A stretch of 64,000 nucleotides of DNA from Streptomyces liliifuscus (GCF_016598615.1 NZ_CP066831.1:10726001-10790000); one strand, 5' to 3'; shown: positions 24,693 to 33,066, numbered from the stretch's first letter. Notes: generated by a model from the letters alone, not told the origin. Numbers and translations are program-made.

Positions 24693-24999
24693 CGGATCGC
24701 GTCCAGCAACTGCCGTTGACAGTAGCCCTCGGGCCGTCCGCCCTGCCTCTGAAACCAGCGATGATCGCGCCGTCGTGGACAGTCCCGGCTCGGGGCGGCG
24801 TTCATCGCGTGGCCCGGAAGCCTCCCGAGCACCCCGGAACCTGGCGTTGAAGTCACGGTTCTGCCAATGCCGTGCGAACAGACGACCAACGGCGCGCATC
24901 GGAATCGGGCCAAGGGGGTGGGGGGTTTACCGAGGGACGCACGGTGTACATAGTGAGTCCTGCGTACGCCCTGGGCAGGTGCGTGCGGAGGGGGAAGCT

Positions 25000-25524
25000 G
25001 TGGTGCGCTACGTTCACCATCAATTGGCGACGATCGTTGAGGTGGGGGTCGCCATGGCCGTCACCGCGCCTGTGGTCTTCGGCGTGCGCGGGCTGCCGCA
25101 CGCCGAAAGCGGCAAGGTGGTTTCTCTTTTGGCTGTTTTAGGGGCCAGCGCGCTCTTCGGCCTGATGGCGATTTCGATCCGGTCGCACTGGCTGGGCGGC
25201 GAGAAGCGCGATTTCGAGAGCGCAGTCGCCCTGACCGACCCCGAGACGATACTCTCCGACCCGCGCGAGTCCATGCGCCGCAGCTTCGACGGATCCTTCG
25301 TTGTTTTCGTCGCACTGTCATGCCTGGTTTTCGGCCTGCTCTGGGGCCCCTGGGGCATCGGTTGGGCGGTTGTATTCATACCGGAGCGGATCGTCAAGGG
25401 CGTGTACGTGTCCTTCTGGGAGCGACGCCACGGCGTACTCCTGTGGCGCGGCAGGGTCGAGGAACAACCCTTGGGGAAGGGCCAGTTCCTGTATTCCTCG
25501 CCGCGGAACACGATGCCCGGATGA
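25000..25524 (+). CDS. Small multi-pass membrane protein of unknown function
   Basis: 174 residues from a GTG (a second GTG directly follows) 8 nt after GGAGGGGG. Hydrophobic stretches lie near residues 10-28, 40-60 and 108-132. Between them is a charged loop (ALTDPETILSDPRESMRRSFDGSF). The C-terminus has VYVSFWERRHGVLLWRGRVEEQPLG. The family was not recognised. The frame continues far upstream over the acetyltransferase end, but only the part after 25000 looks coding. No obvious operon partner. Confidence 0.65.
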   Translation: MVRYVHHQLATIVEVGVAMAVTAPVVFGVRGLPHAESGKVVSLLAVLGASALFGLMAISIRSHWLGGEKRDFESAVALTDPETILSDPRESMRRSFDGSFVVFVALSCLVFGLLWGPWGIGWAVVFIPERIVKGVYVSFWERRHGVLLWRGRVEEQPLGKGQFLYSSPRNTMPG

Positions 25525-25834
25525 GTTTGCTCTGCGCGTCGTGGCGTCCCACGCCTGCTGGAACTGCCGCTGACCTGCAGAACCAGCGGGAGAGACCGAC
25601 ACGAGGCGGCGCGCCGCGAGACATCGACATCAGCGCGGCCACCACGATGCCAGCGGCAGCCCCGGTTGCGGGTTCCCCGAGCGACCGAGAGGCCCTGCCC
25701 TCATGCGCGTACAACGGAAAGATCACCCCGGAGGGAAACCTGTTCGACCCGCATGTTCCATGACCGGTTGAGATACGGCTTGTGAACCCTGACGGAATCA
25801 GAAGTCGTCCGTGCCCGACCTCGAAGGTCCGCGA
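25525..25834. other. 310-bp convergent intergenic region, no gene seen
   Basis: Between the membrane protein (plus) and the phosphotransferase (minus). Short frames on both strands lack starts with RBS and recognisable content. No clear terminator stem was found. Confidence 0.5.
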
Positions 25835-26686
25835 TCAGCCATCGGTATCCAGGCCGTTGCGGCCCAGCGCCGCTCGGATCTGGCTGAGCCACTCCGCGCC
25901 GAGCCGGCGCCCGTTCGGGAGCTGGTCGTCTCGGTCCCAGCGCCACGTTGTGATGATCGCCAGCACGAGGATCCGGCACTCGCGCAGCAGGTCCTGGTCG
26001 ACACCTGGATACTGCTCGCCGACTTCTTCGGGGGCATGGGCGAGGTCGAATTCGACGGGCCCGCGGCAGCACGTCTCGAGGTCGATGAACAGCAGCCCGT
26101 TCTCCGTGGTGAGCAGGTTGCCCGGGTGCGGCTCGCCGTGCAGCAGTTGCTCGGCGCCGCCGCGCTCGCCGATCGCTCGGCTCAGGCTTCGTAGCGTGTC
26201 GACGAGGAGCTCCCGGTCCGCGTCGGCGAGTGCCGGAGTGCGTTCGCGGTTCGCCAGGAGTCGTTGGGCGTACTCGATTCGATCCGTGAAGTGCGGCGTC
26301 GGGACATCGAGCTTGCGCATGCCGGCATGCAGCTGCTCGAGCGCGTTGGCGAAGTCGGCCGGTGAGACCTCTTGAGACGCGGCGGGTTCGTAGTAGGTCC
26401 ATAGGGTGACCACAAAACCGTCTCGCTCATGGACGCGTGGCTCCACCCGAGGCTCAAGGGCAGCCACCGGGCACCCGGATTCGGCCAGCCGCTGAGCGAG
26501 CTCGACCTCGAACTGCGCGACCTGTTGATCCACAGGTGCCACCCGGGCCAGGACGTCACAAGGCAGCAGACGCAGAGTGAGCTTGTTGGAGTCATGAAGA
26601 ACGATCGCGTCGTCGACTGCCAGGTCAAGTGATGAGGCGATCGACATGGCCGCGGCCATTGCACGCGAGACCTCTGACGCCTGCAT
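25835..26686 (-). CDS. Aminoglycoside-phosphotransferase-family (APH) kinase-like protein
   Basis: 283 residues from the ATG of MQASEVSRAM. Kinase-like landmarks: the N-lobe LARVAPVDQQVAQFEVELAQRL, the catalytic loop LLHGEPHPGNLL at about residue 186, and the metal-binding segment LLFIDLETCCRGPVEFDLAH. The catalytic-loop Asp of the usual HGD is Glu here, so kinase activity is not certain; this HGE form does occur in the family. It probably phosphorylates a small hydroxyl-bearing compound. Resistance should not be assumed. Monocistronic on the minus strand; the MerR gene stop is 83 bp upstream. Confidence 0.85.
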   Translation of the reverse strand: MQASEVSRAMAAAMSIASSLDLAVDDAIVLHDSNKLTLRLLPCDVLARVAPVDQQVAQFEVELAQRLAESGCPVAALEPRVEPRVHERDGFVVTLWTYYEPAASQEVSPADFANALEQLHAGMRKLDVPTPHFTDRIEYAQRLLANRERTPALADADRELLVDTLRSLSRAIGERGGAEQLLHGEPHPGNLLTTENGLLFIDLETCCRGPVEFDLAHAPEEVGEQYPGVDQDLLRECRILVLAIITTWRWDRDDQLPNGRRLGAEWLSQIRAALGRNGLDTDG

Positions 26687-26768
26687 CGTTACTTGGCCCT
26701 TCTCCCTTGAGCCCTGCCACAGCTCTCCAAGTGGTGCAACTGGCCCGCGCACCATACCAAGTTGTCGA

Positions 26769-27194
26769 TCACGGTCTACTGGGCTCGGCGGAGAGGGCCG
26801 CCGCAGGTGCAGAGGGAGAAGAGCTGGACCGGTCGCCCACGCGCTGTGCGAGACGGTCGCGCAGACGGGTCAGGCGGTCGATCTCGGCGTTGAGGGCCGC
26901 CAGTCTGCGGTCGGCGACCCCGGAGCCGGGGACACCGGAGTCGGGGCACCCGCACCGCCGTTGCGGATTCTCGATCAGCACGTCGATCCGGTCGCCGACA
27001 CCGCGTAGATCCTCGACGGTGAGCCCGAGCGCCAGCAGCTCACGGACGGCGCGGGCTCTGGCCACATCGTCCGGCCCGTACACACGCTGTCCGGAGGCCG
27101 TACGCGGCGGCGGTGGCAGCACGCCGCGCTCCTCGTAGAACCTCAGCGCCCGGGCCGTGGTCCCCGCCGCTGCGGCCGCATCCCCGATCCGCAT
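26769..27194 (-). CDS. MerR-family transcriptional regulator
   Basis: 141 residues from the ATG of MRIGDAAAAAG. N-terminal HTH and wing: RIGDAAAAAGTTARALRFYEERGVLPPPPRTASGQRVYGPDDVARARAVRELLALG. A dimerisation helix follows with RLAALNAEIDRLTRLRDRL. A short Cys-rich insertion RRCGCPDSG (Cys-x-Cys) lies about residues 80-86 and may bind a metal or act as a redox sensor, as in SoxR-like proteins. Last gene of a two-gene unit with the MDR oxidoreductase, 60 bp apart, and likely controls it. Confidence 0.88.
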   Translation of the reverse strand: MRIGDAAAAAGTTARALRFYEERGVLPPPPRTASGQRVYGPDDVARARAVRELLALGLTVEDLRGVGDRIDVLIENPQRRCGCPDSGVPGSGVADRRLAALNAEIDRLTRLRDRLAQRVGDRSSSSPSAPAAALSAEPSRP

Positions 27195-27254
27195 CCCGCC
27201 CCCGCCCTGGACTTTTCCACGCACCGGCCCCACCCGCGACCGAGCCCTGCAGCC

Positions 27255-28289
27255 TCACCGTGGCGGCAACTCCACGACGACGGTCCCGAAGTGCCGCCCC
27301 TCGAACAGTTCCTGCAACGCACGCGGCGCCCGATCCATGCCCGGGACCCGTACGTACGGGAAGGTGATCTCGCCGGATCGCAGCCAGTCCCCGAAGCGCT
27401 TGGTCCATTCCTCCGTCACCTCGGGGTGGTCCATGCCGCTGTAGCCGCGCAGCGAGACGCTCTGGTTGACGATCCGGAACGTGTCGATCTCCGCGGGCGC
27501 GCTGCCACCATCCCTGTGTGGCGACAGCTGTCCGGCCAGAGCGCCGACCAGTGCGAACCGGGCACCGCGGCGCGCGGCGCGGACCGACGCTGCCAGTTGC
27601 TCACCGCCGACGGTGTCCAGCAGCACGTCGATGCCCTCCGGCGCGGCGGCGGCCAACTGCGCGTCGAGCGACTGGGATCCCGGCACCAGCACCTCGTCGT
27701 AGCCCAGTTCGGCCCGCAGCCGCTCGGCCTTGTCCGGTGAGCGGGTGCTGCCGATGACCCTCGTGGCGCCCAGCAGTCGCGCCAGCGAACCCGCCAGCGA
27801 CCCCACGGCTCCGGCCGCCCCCGTGATGAACACCGTGTCGCCGGGGCGGACTTCGGCGAGCCGGGTCAGTGCTCCGTACGCGGCCGACCCGGATGACAGG
27901 TGGGCCACCGGGTCGGGCAGCGCATCGCCCAGCGGAGCGCAGTCGCCCTCCGCCACCAGCGCGTGCTCGCGCCACCCGAGCAGATGGGTGACCGCGTCCC
28001 CCGGCCGCAACGTACTGCCCGCCGGCGTCGCGACGACCTCGCCGACAGCGGGACCGAAGAGCGCGTCACCGACGTTGATACGCGGCAGCGGTACACCGTC
28101 GACCTGGCCGCCGATCAGGGTGCGCAGCCCCGGGAACACGAGGAAGTACTGGTTACGGACGAGGACTTGACCCGGACCGGGGGCGGAAAGCGGCTTCTCC
28201 ACGACCGAGAAGTGCTCGGGCCCGGGCAGCCCCTCTGGAGCGCTGGTCAGCAGGATCTCGCGCGTCGTTGCAGGCAGGACAGTGGCCAT
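27255..28289 (-). CDS. Medium-chain NADP-dependent oxidoreductase (prostaglandin/alkenal reductase type)
   Basis: 344 residues from the ATG following AGGAGCCCC. Zinc-independent MDR layout: GPEHFSVVEKPLSAPGPGQVLVRNQYF, a GroES-like domain, and a Rossmann motif DTVFITGAAGAVGSLAGSLARLLGATRVIG around residue 150. The C-terminal NQSVSLRGYSGMDHPEVTEEW with HFGTVVVEL is the LTB4DH/curA-like signature. It reduces activated double bonds such as enones with NADPH. Cotranscribed with MerR, which may sense the electrophile. Confidence 0.88.
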   Translation of the reverse strand: MATVLPATTREILLTSAPEGLPGPEHFSVVEKPLSAPGPGQVLVRNQYFLVFPGLRTLIGGQVDGVPLPRINVGDALFGPAVGEVVATPAGSTLRPGDAVTHLLGWREHALVAEGDCAPLGDALPDPVAHLSSGSAAYGALTRLAEVRPGDTVFITGAAGAVGSLAGSLARLLGATRVIGSTRSPDKAERLRAELGYDEVLVPGSQSLDAQLAAAAPEGIDVLLDTVGGEQLAASVRAARRGARFALVGALAGQLSPHRDGGSAPAEIDTFRIVNQSVSLRGYSGMDHPEVTEEWTKRFGDWLRSGEITFPYVRVPGMDRAPRALQELFEGRHFGTVVVELPPR

Positions 28290-28604
28290 GTCGGGGCTCC
28301 TGGACAGGTGAGTGTGTGAACGGGGGAATGGGTGGGCGCGGGCGACAGCCGGAGCCGCCTGGCCCGCGGCGCGCAGACGGTAACCCTTGACGTGCGCGTC
28401 AAGGGCAAGACAGCCGCGGCCGTCCGGCCCGCTGTCCGATGGTGACTCCCGCCTTCCGGCGTACCCCGTGCCTCCGCCCGCCGCCCGAGCCGCCGCTTCC
28501 TGCCGGTGTGTCCGAGCAGGCAGGGGTGCTGAGCGTGCTGAGGCCAACTCCCGGACACGAAGGCTCCATTGACACCCTCGTGAGCCACGTGCTTGCATCC
28601 CGGC
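28290..28604. other. Divergent intergenic region between MDR oxidoreductase and sulfite oxidase leader
   Basis: 315 bp without a supported gene. It contains the TTGACA element (28569-28574) pointing to the plus-strand leader. Nothing else recognisable. Confidence 0.5.
28569..28598 (+). promoter_or_regulatory. Putative promoter (TTGACA, 18 bp, TTGCAT) for the sulfite oxidase leader
   Basis: TTGACA at 28569-28574 and a -10-like TTGCAT at 28593-28598, ending 6 nt before the leader ATG. This spacing would give a leaderless leader ORF. Confidence 0.4.
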
Positions 28605-28688
28605 ATGCCGTCGCCGGAGCCTCTCACTCGCCGCCGCGCCGTGGACCTCGTCCGGGTGGCCGCGGCGCTGTGTCGGACGACCTGCTGA
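28605..28688 (+). CDS. 27-residue Cys leader peptide upstream of sulfite oxidase
   Basis: ATG to TGA. It begins MPSPEP and its core is LTRRRAVDLVRVAAALCRTTC. It matches the leader pattern (Thr/Ser-Arg-Arg-x-x-Val-Asp-Leu-x-Arg-Val-x-x-Ala-x-Cys-Arg) and ends in a cysteine codon directly before the stop. It is 139 bp upstream of the sulfite oxidase gene. A short 5-bp hairpin ACAGC-CTC-GCTGT lies 20-odd nt downstream, weaker than those after the other leaders. Confidence 0.8.
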   Translation: MPSPEPLTRRRAVDLVRVAAALCRTTC

Positions 28689-28827
28689 CCACGGGCCTTT
28701 TCGCGCCTCCCATCAACAGCCTCGCTGTGCAGGCGTGTTGTGCTCGGAACTCTGGCCGCTGGGTGCCCGCCCCGGCCCGCGCCTGACCTGCTCCCGCGCT
28801 TTCCACCTCTTCTGACGAGGACTCGCC

Positions 28828-30102
28828 ATGCCTACTGCCGCCCCCGCCGGCCACCACGAGGAATCCGCCTACGACCGCCGCAGGCTGCGCCAGTGGCTCG
28901 CCGGCGAAGCCAGGGCGGACGGGGTCACCCGCCGTCGGCTGCTCACCCTGCTCGCCGCCACCGCCGCCGGGACAGCGCTGGGTGCCACGCGTCCCGCCCA
29001 CGCCGCCGACCGGCCGATCGTCAAGACGCTGCCGCCCGAGTGGTTCATCGAGCGTGGCACCAACGCCGAGACCCGTTGGGACGCGCTGCGCGGGACGGGT
29101 CTCCACACCCCCAACGAGCGGTTCTTCGTACGCAACCACACCGCCACCCCCGTCCTCCAGGCCGACGATTGGCGGCTGCGGCTGTGGGGGAGCGGACTGC
29201 GCGGCGCCCCAGGCGAGGACCGGGCGGTGGAGTTCGGGTACGACGATCTGAGAGCCCTGCCTGCGGTCACCCGTACCGCGTTCGTCGAGTGCGCCGGAAA
29301 CGGACGCTCCTACTACACGTCCCAGCAGGGCGAGACGGTCACCGGGACCGCGTGGACGCTGGGCGCGATCGGTGTGGCCCGCTGGCGAGGGGTGCGCCTC
29401 GCCGACGTGTTGCGCCGGGCCGGGCTGTCCCCGTACGCCGTGGACGTGCAGCCGCGCGGCCTCGACGCCGAGTACGTCAGCGGAGGCGAGAACCTGGGCC
29501 GGGTGCGCCGTCCGCTGCCGCTCGCGAAGGCGCTGGACGACGTGCTGCTGGCGTACGAGATGAACGGTGAGCGGCTTCCCCACGATCACGGATATCCCGT
29601 GCGGGTGTTGGTGCCCTCATGGATCGGGATCGCTTCGATCAAGTGGGTCGGTGACATCGAGGTGTCCGCGCAGCCGCTCTACTCGCCGTGGAACACCACC
29701 TTCTACCGGCTGTTCGGCCCGGCCCACCCGGAGGGCGGCAGCGCGCCCATCACGCGGCAGGTCACAAAGAGCGCCTTCGAGCTGGCGAGCGGTGCCACGT
29801 TCGTGGCGGGACAGAGGCACGTACTGCACGGGCGGTCGTGGTCGGGCGCGGGCGCCGTCGCGCGGGTCGACGTCAGCACCGACGCCGGGGCGAGCTGGCG
29901 GCCGGCCCGCCTCCACGACAGACCACGCGCCGGTGCCTGGTCCCGTTGGTCGCTCAACTGGAGGCCCGAGGCACCCGGCGCCACCCACCTGCTGGCCCGC
30001 GCCACCGACACGTCCGGCCGCACTCAGCCGGTGACCGCCGTGCCGAACACGCAGGGGTACTTGTTCGACGCGGTGGTGCGGCACCCCGTGAGCGTGGTGT
30101 GA
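28828..30102 (+). CDS. Tat-exported sulfite oxidase-type molybdenum enzyme
   Basis: 424 residues. Tat signal TRRRLLTLL at residues 34-42, then a hydrophobic stretch ending in AHAAD. The molybdopterin domain has the metal-ligand cysteine in FVECAGNGR (Cys155), and RVLVPSWIGIASIKWVGDIEVS. A C-terminal dimerisation domain (KSAFELASGATFVAGQ, VARVDVSTDAGASWRPARL) follows. It oxidises sulfite to sulfate outside the membrane, detoxifying sulfite released by sulfonate monooxygenases. No heme domain, so the electron acceptor must be a separate cytochrome. The Cys leader upstream ties its control to cysteine status. Confidence 0.93.
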   Translation: MPTAAPAGHHEESAYDRRRLRQWLAGEARADGVTRRRLLTLLAATAAGTALGATRPAHAADRPIVKTLPPEWFIERGTNAETRWDALRGTGLHTPNERFFVRNHTATPVLQADDWRLRLWGSGLRGAPGEDRAVEFGYDDLRALPAVTRTAFVECAGNGRSYYTSQQGETVTGTAWTLGAIGVARWRGVRLADVLRRAGLSPYAVDVQPRGLDAEYVSGGENLGRVRRPLPLAKALDDVLLAYEMNGERLPHDHGYPVRVLVPSWIGIASIKWVGDIEVSAQPLYSPWNTTFYRLFGPAHPEGGSAPITRQVTKSAFELASGATFVAGQRHVLHGRSWSGAGAVARVDVSTDAGASWRPARLHDRPRAGAWSRWSLNWRPEAPGATHLLARATDTSGRTQPVTAVPNTQGYLFDAVVRHPVSVV

Positions 30103-30119
30103 CGACAGGGCGTCACGCC

Positions 30120-31391
30120 TCAGTCGGGGAGCGAGGACAGAGGTACGGCGAACACTGTCCGTAGGTTCTCCCATTCGGTCAGGGACCAGACCTGGCCCGT
30201 GCTCTGCCAGTAGGTCAGGGACTCCGGGTGCTCGGCCCAGCACTGGTAGGTGCCTCCGCAGGTGGCCACGCTGCGGGTCGTGGTCTGTCCCCAGAGGTGT
30301 CCGTGTACGCCGGACGAGGCCGAGGCGTGTGCGACGTACCAGATGTTGTTGTGGGCGAGGACTCCCTGCATGTTCCCCACGCCGCTCCGGTAGCCCTGGA
30401 CGGCCGGGACGAAGGAGCCGGAGGCGGTACTGCTGTTGAGCAGGTAGTCGGTGCCGAAGTTGTAGCGCAGCATGCGGCCCTTGGTCCCGTTGTTGAGGTA
30501 TTCGGTGGTGACCAGGCTGTTGGGCACGCTGCTGCGGTCGAGCGAGAGCGAACCGACGCAGGGCACGGCCGTGTTCACGTTGCCCGTGCAGGCCCCCGCG
30601 TCGTACGAGTACGAGCCGATGGCCGGCATGACGTACTGGTAGCCCCAGGCGGAGTAGCCGCCGTCGACCTTGCCGATCGCGTAGCTGTTCACCGAGGCCT
30701 GCAGGATGTGCTGCATGCTGAAGACGTAGATCGCGTTGGTGTGGCCCTGCTGGCCGGATACGAACAGCTTGTCCCCGTACCAGGCCATGCCTCCCGCATG
30801 CGCGGCGACCCGGGCGAAGTTCTCGCCGCCGCTGGTCGGGGTTACCAGAAGCACCCAGCGGTACTTGGGGGCCGCGGGGTTGTTGTAGTCGATGAAGGCG
30901 ACGCGGACGGTGTTGTAGCGGGCGTCGCCGGTTCCGGTGCCGACATAGCTCCACCCCGCCAGGATCAGCCTGTTGGTGCCCCAGGCGCCGTCGTCGTCGG
31001 CGTCGCCCGAGCTGGTGATCGACTGGGGGTGCCAGTCCGGGGTCGTCGCGTCGCCGGTGTCCCAGCAGAAGCTGGTGCTCGCGGTGGGAGCGGTCGGCAG
31101 GGTGCCCCGCTCGGCTGCGTTGCAGGAGCGCGCCGGGTGGTTTGCGCTCTCCAACACCTCGGTGACGCCCACGTTGTTGAGCTTCGAATCGAGGTTCGCG
31201 GTCGTCTCCGGGGTGACCGCGTTCCAACGGAGGCCGTAGCCCGCCCGCTCACTCGCACCGATCGTCTCCAGCGGATCGGTGTAGGCGGTGGCGGCGGCTC
31301 CCGCACTGGTGATCGCGCCCGGGGCCAGCGTGGCGGCGACCAGAGTGAGCAGGGCGACCAACGCGAGTCGAATGCTTCTTCGGGAATTCAT
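30120..31391 (-). CDS. Secreted protein of unknown function
   Basis: 423 residues from the ATG of MNSRRSIRLAL. Sec signal peptide MNSRRSIRLALVALLTLVAA...SAGAAA. The mature protein is rich in Gly, Ser, Thr and aromatic residues (DPLETIGASERAGYGLRWNAV, GGMAWYGDKLFVSGQQGHTNAIYVFSM, NMQGVLAHNNIWYVAHAS, YQCWAEHPESLTYW). The repeating W/Y-x-x-x-LFVSG pieces suggest a beta-propeller-like fold, which is inference. The family was not recognised. Convergent with the sulfite oxidase gene, 17 bp apart, and divergent from the FAD monooxygenase. Confidence 0.75.
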   Translation of the reverse strand: MNSRRSIRLALVALLTLVAATLAPGAITSAGAAATAYTDPLETIGASERAGYGLRWNAVTPETTANLDSKLNNVGVTEVLESANHPARSCNAAERGTLPTAPTASTSFCWDTGDATTPDWHPQSITSSGDADDDGAWGTNRLILAGWSYVGTGTGDARYNTVRVAFIDYNNPAAPKYRWVLLVTPTSGGENFARVAAHAGGMAWYGDKLFVSGQQGHTNAIYVFSMQHILQASVNSYAIGKVDGGYSAWGYQYVMPAIGSYSYDAGACTGNVNTAVPCVGSLSLDRSSVPNSLVTTEYLNNGTKGRMLRYNFGTDYLLNSSTASGSFVPAVQGYRSGVGNMQGVLAHNNIWYVAHASASSGVHGHLWGQTTTRSVATCGGTYQCWAEHPESLTYWQSTGQVWSLTEWENLRTVFAVPLSSLPD

Positions 31392-31502
31392 GGTGGGGCA
31401 TTGCCCCACGGAGTTGAAACCCATTCCCGGGGCTCCGCCAGGACATGGCAAAGGCGAGGAGAACGCCCTCTCCTCGCCACTATCAACCTATAGCGCACCG
31501 GG

Positions 31503-31521
31503 GGCCTTGCGGCAAGACCCG
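31503..31521. promoter_or_regulatory. Rifamycin-associated-element-like palindrome
   Basis: 19-bp near-perfect inverted repeat GGGCCTTGC-G-GCAAGACCC, 117 bp upstream of the FAD monooxygenase ATG. From memory it closely matches the RAE found upstream of rifamycin-inactivating genes in actinomycetes. It is in the expected position for the rifampicin-monooxygenase-like gene. Confidence 0.65.
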
Positions 31522-31583
31522 GGGCGTGCAGCAGAATCTCCGGTCGAAGCCGGAACGGCGGAAATCAGTGAGTCACGAACTGT

Positions 31584-31603
31584 GTATGCCTTTGTTGGCA
31601 TAC
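31584..31603. promoter_or_regulatory. GTATGCC/GGCATAC inverted repeat in 5' region of FAD monooxygenase
   Basis: Perfect 7-bp arms with a 6-nt spacer (TTTGTT), 35 bp before the ATG and downstream of the RAE-like site. It may be an operator or a 5'-UTR hairpin. Confidence 0.45.
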
Positions 31604-31638
31604 GGGCCCATGAGGCCTTGTTGGATGAGGGGGATTCG

Positions 31639-33066
31639 ATGATTGACGTGATCGTGGTCGGCGGCGGACCGACCGGCTTGATGCTGGCAGGCGAGTTGCG
31701 GCTGCACGGCGTGCACGCGGTCGTGCTGGAGAAGGAGACTGAGCCGACCAAGGTCGTCCGCGCGCTCGGACTGCACGCGCGCAGCGTCGAGGTGATGGAC
31801 CAGCGCGGTCTGCTGGAGAGGTTCCTCGCGCTCGGGAAGCAGTACCCGGTCGGTGGCTTCTTCGCCGGCATCACCAAGCCGTCGCCGGACCGGCTGGACA
31901 CCGCACATCCGTACGTTCTCGGCATTCCGCAGCCCGTCACCGACCGCCTGCTGACGGAACGCGCCTCCGAACTCGGCGTCGATGTCCGGCGCGGCTGCGA
32001 ACTGGTCGGGCTGAGCCAGGACGACCAGGGGGTCATCGCCGAGCTGGCAGACGGGACGCAGTTGCGCTCGCGCTACCTCGTCGGCTGCGACGGAGGCCGC
32101 AGCACCGTGCGCAAACTGCTAGGCGTCGGCTTCCCCGGGGAGCCCTCCAGGGCCGAGACACTGCTGGGCGAGATGGAGGTGACCGAATCGCCGGAAAGGG
32201 TGGCCGCCGTGGTGGCCGAAGTCCGCAAGACCCACCTCCGGTTCGGCGTCGGGCCCTATGGAGACGGGCCGTACCGCGTCGTCGTACCCGCCGAGGGAGT
32301 GGCCGAGGACCGTTCGGTCCCGCCGACCCTTGAGGAAGTGAAGCGGCAACTGCGTGTGTACGCCGGCACCGACTTCGGCGTGCACTCACCGCGCTGGCTC
32401 TCCCGCTTCGGGGACGGCACCCGGCAGGCCGAGCGATACAGGACCGGCCGGGTCCTGCTGGCCGGCGACGCGGCGCACATCCACCCGCCGCTGGGCGGAC
32501 AGGGCCTCAACCTCGGCATCCAGGACGCGTTCAACCTCGGCTGGAAACTGGCCGCCCAGGTCAACGGCTGGGCGCCGGAAGGGCTGTTGGACAGCTATCA
32601 CACCGAACGGCACCCGGTCGCAGCCGATGTGCTGGACAACACCCGCGCGCAGACCGTGCTGATGACCCCCGAGCCGGGTCCCCAGTCGGTGCGCCGGCTC
32701 ATGTCGGAACTGATGAACTTCGAGGAGGTGAACCGGTATCTGATCGAAAAGGTCATCGCGATCGGGGTCCACTACGACTTCGGCGAGGGGCACGAACTGC
32801 TCGGCAGGCGGATGCGGGACGTGGAGCTGAAGCGGGGGCGCCTCTACGAGCTGATGCACGGCGGCCGCGGCCTGCTCCTCGATCAGACCGGCCGGCTGTC
32901 GGTGTCCGGGTGGGCGGACCGCGTCGACCATGTCGTCGACGTCAGCGAGGAACTGGATGTGCCCGCAGTGCTGCTCCGGCCGGACGGCCACGTCGCGTGG
33001 GCCGGTGACGATCAGCAGGATCTGCGCACCCACTTGCCCAGGTGGTTCGGCGCTGCCACCGGCTGA
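31639..33066 (+). CDS. rox: Rifampicin-monooxygenase-like FAD enzyme (Rox type)
   Basis: 475 residues from the ATG after GAGGGGG. Group A FAD monooxygenase: GGGPTGLMLAGELRLHG binds FAD at residues 7-23, the DG motif is LVGCDGGRSTVRKLLG, and LLAGDAAHIHPPLGGQGLN is the GD motif. The N-terminal segment ELRLHGVHAVVLEKETEP and the C-terminal ADRVDHVVDVS match, from memory, Streptomyces rifampin monooxygenases that hydroxylate and linearise rifamycins. The RAE-like palindrome upstream supports this. Generic aromatic hydroxylases are the alternative, so the symbol is provisional. Confidence 0.82.
   Translation: MIDVIVVGGGPTGLMLAGELRLHGVHAVVLEKETEPTKVVRALGLHARSVEVMDQRGLLERFLALGKQYPVGGFFAGITKPSPDRLDTAHPYVLGIPQPVTDRLLTERASELGVDVRRGCELVGLSQDDQGVIAELADGTQLRSRYLVGCDGGRSTVRKLLGVGFPGEPSRAETLLGEMEVTESPERVAAVVAEVRKTHLRFGVGPYGDGPYRVVVPAEGVAEDRSVPPTLEEVKRQLRVYAGTDFGVHSPRWLSRFGDGTRQAERYRTGRVLLAGDAAHIHPPLGGQGLNLGIQDAFNLGWKLAAQVNGWAPEGLLDSYHTERHPVAADVLDNTRAQTVLMTPEPGPQSVRRLMSELMNFEEVNRYLIEKVIAIGVHYDFGEGHELLGRRMRDVELKRGRLYELMHGGRGLLLDQTGRLSVSGWADRVDHVVDVSEELDVPAVLLRPDGHVAWAGDDQQDLRTHLPRWFGAATG

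Noticed and set aside
24622..24999. N-terminal extension of the small membrane protein
   Set aside because: Low-complexity Arg/Ser/Pro translation overlapping the acetyltransferase gene; coding signal begins at the GTG near 25000.
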